Shown in pieces: positions 63,772 to 64,000 of a stretch of 64,000 nt of DNA. Source of the DNA: an uncultured Bacteroidota bacterium (GTDB taxonomy: Bacteria > Bacteroidota > Bacteroidia > Chitinophagales > Chitinophagaceae); assembly GCA_903831575.1 (NCBI GenBank), contig CAIKYB010000040.1, positions 62,001-126,000 of the forward strand, given 5' to 3'. The position numbers and the translations under genes were made by a program. Every line of letters starts with the position of its first letter. Position 1 is the first letter of the stretch. The notes beneath the pieces were generated by a model. The model saw only the letters and a program-made list of their open reading frames with translations, searched no databases and was not told where the DNA came from.

Positions 63772-64000
63772 TTAGTGAATGGTATCATAAACCCCAATCA
63801 GTATGGATAATATTACAAAAGTCCAATGAATTACAAAGGGGAACCATTTTTTATTTGGATAGACAAAGCCAGCGGCTGACAAAACGCTTATCGGGGCTAC
63901 TATTAGGAAAAAGTCATGAAACGAGGCGGACTCATCAATAAAAGGAATCAAGAAGGAAATGGCCAGGTAAAATAATATGATTGCCCATGTATTTCTTGAT
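63772..64000 (-). CDS. Membrane protein, C-terminal part (partial)
   Basis: A frame on the minus strand is open from the window edge to a stop at 63772 (75 codons). It encodes three hydrophobic segments: WAIILFYLAISFLIPFI, FFLIVAPISVLSAAGFVY and WFPFVIHWTFVILSILIGVY, separated by short loops. It is the end of a small or medium membrane protein that begins beyond 64000. No family is recognised. Confidence 0.65.
   Translation of the reverse strand, partial: SRNTWAIILFYLAISFLIPFIDESASFHDFFLIVAPISVLSAAGFVYPNKKWFPFVIHWTFVILSILIGVYDTIH

Overview
The window is AT-rich bacterial chromosome from the phylum Bacteroidota, most likely a Chitinophagaceae-type (Sphingobacteriia/Chitinophagia) organism; the family-level placement is inference. 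The phylum-level evidence is direct: a type IX secretion (T9SS) C-terminal sorting domain, gliding genes gldF and gldG, a fused cbb3 oxidase subunit CcoNO with a one-heme CcoP, a MurF-alanine racemase fusion, DUF3127 and DUF4293 proteins, start sites with A-rich leaders instead of Shine-Dalgarno sequences, and several promoters with the Bacteroidota -7 element TAnnTTTG. I see no phage, plasmid, insertion sequence or CRISPR array. Most of the window is core genome.

Layout. 1-3.3 kb: two secreted surface-type proteins (one cut by the window edge) and two tRNAs. 3.4-9.2 kb: dnaA, an SSB-like DUF3127 protein, a FAD-dependent oxidoreductase and an MHS-type transporter with a small membrane partner. 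9.3-14.3 kb: an SGNH hydrolase and a hexuronate catabolism cluster (uxuA, YhcH-type protein, KDPG aldolase, ExuT-like transporter). 14.5-17 kb: a large unrecognised protein and an acyl-CoA thioesterase. 17.1-28.9 kb: a low-oxygen/NO respiration island. It has a NorC/NorB-like pair with unusual metal-site residues, remnants of a fasciclin lipoprotein and of the RIC di-iron repair protein, a full cbb3 oxidase operon (ccoI-ccoS-ccoNO-ccoQ-ccoP-ccoG in two pieces-fixH-TauE-like) and an Fe-S Rrf2 regulator. 29-33 kb: a methyltransferase, tRNA-Ser, and murF, tatD and a polysaccharide deacetylase. 33-39 kb: a lipoprotein, deoD, and the run gltX, B12-binding subunit, enoyl-CoA hydratase, fumC. 39-47.2 kb: a repeat lipoprotein, lspA, murF-alr, terC, gldG, gldF. 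47.6-55.3 kb: an ABC-2 exporter pair, Wzz- and Wza-like polysaccharide export proteins, a nitronate monooxygenase and a sugar nucleotidyltransferase. 55.4-64 kb: glyA, a DUF4293 protein, uvrA, an ECF sigma factor, a DsbD-type reductase with a separate DsbD alpha-domain protein, and the 3' end of a membrane protein.

How it fits together. The strongest functional story is the respiration island. The Rrf2 protein has three cysteines placed like those of NsrR/IscR. A short dyad, AAAGA-N8-TCTTT, occurs both just in front of norC and just in front of the rrf2 gene, about 11.8 kb apart, which suggests one regulon for NO defence and microaerobic respiration. The main oddities are the non-canonical NorB, the split CcoG with a His/Cys-rich tail, the deletion scar joining fasciclin and RIC, a conserved about 42-nt element at the same distance in front of two unrelated genes, and an orphan strong terminator that may end a small RNA.
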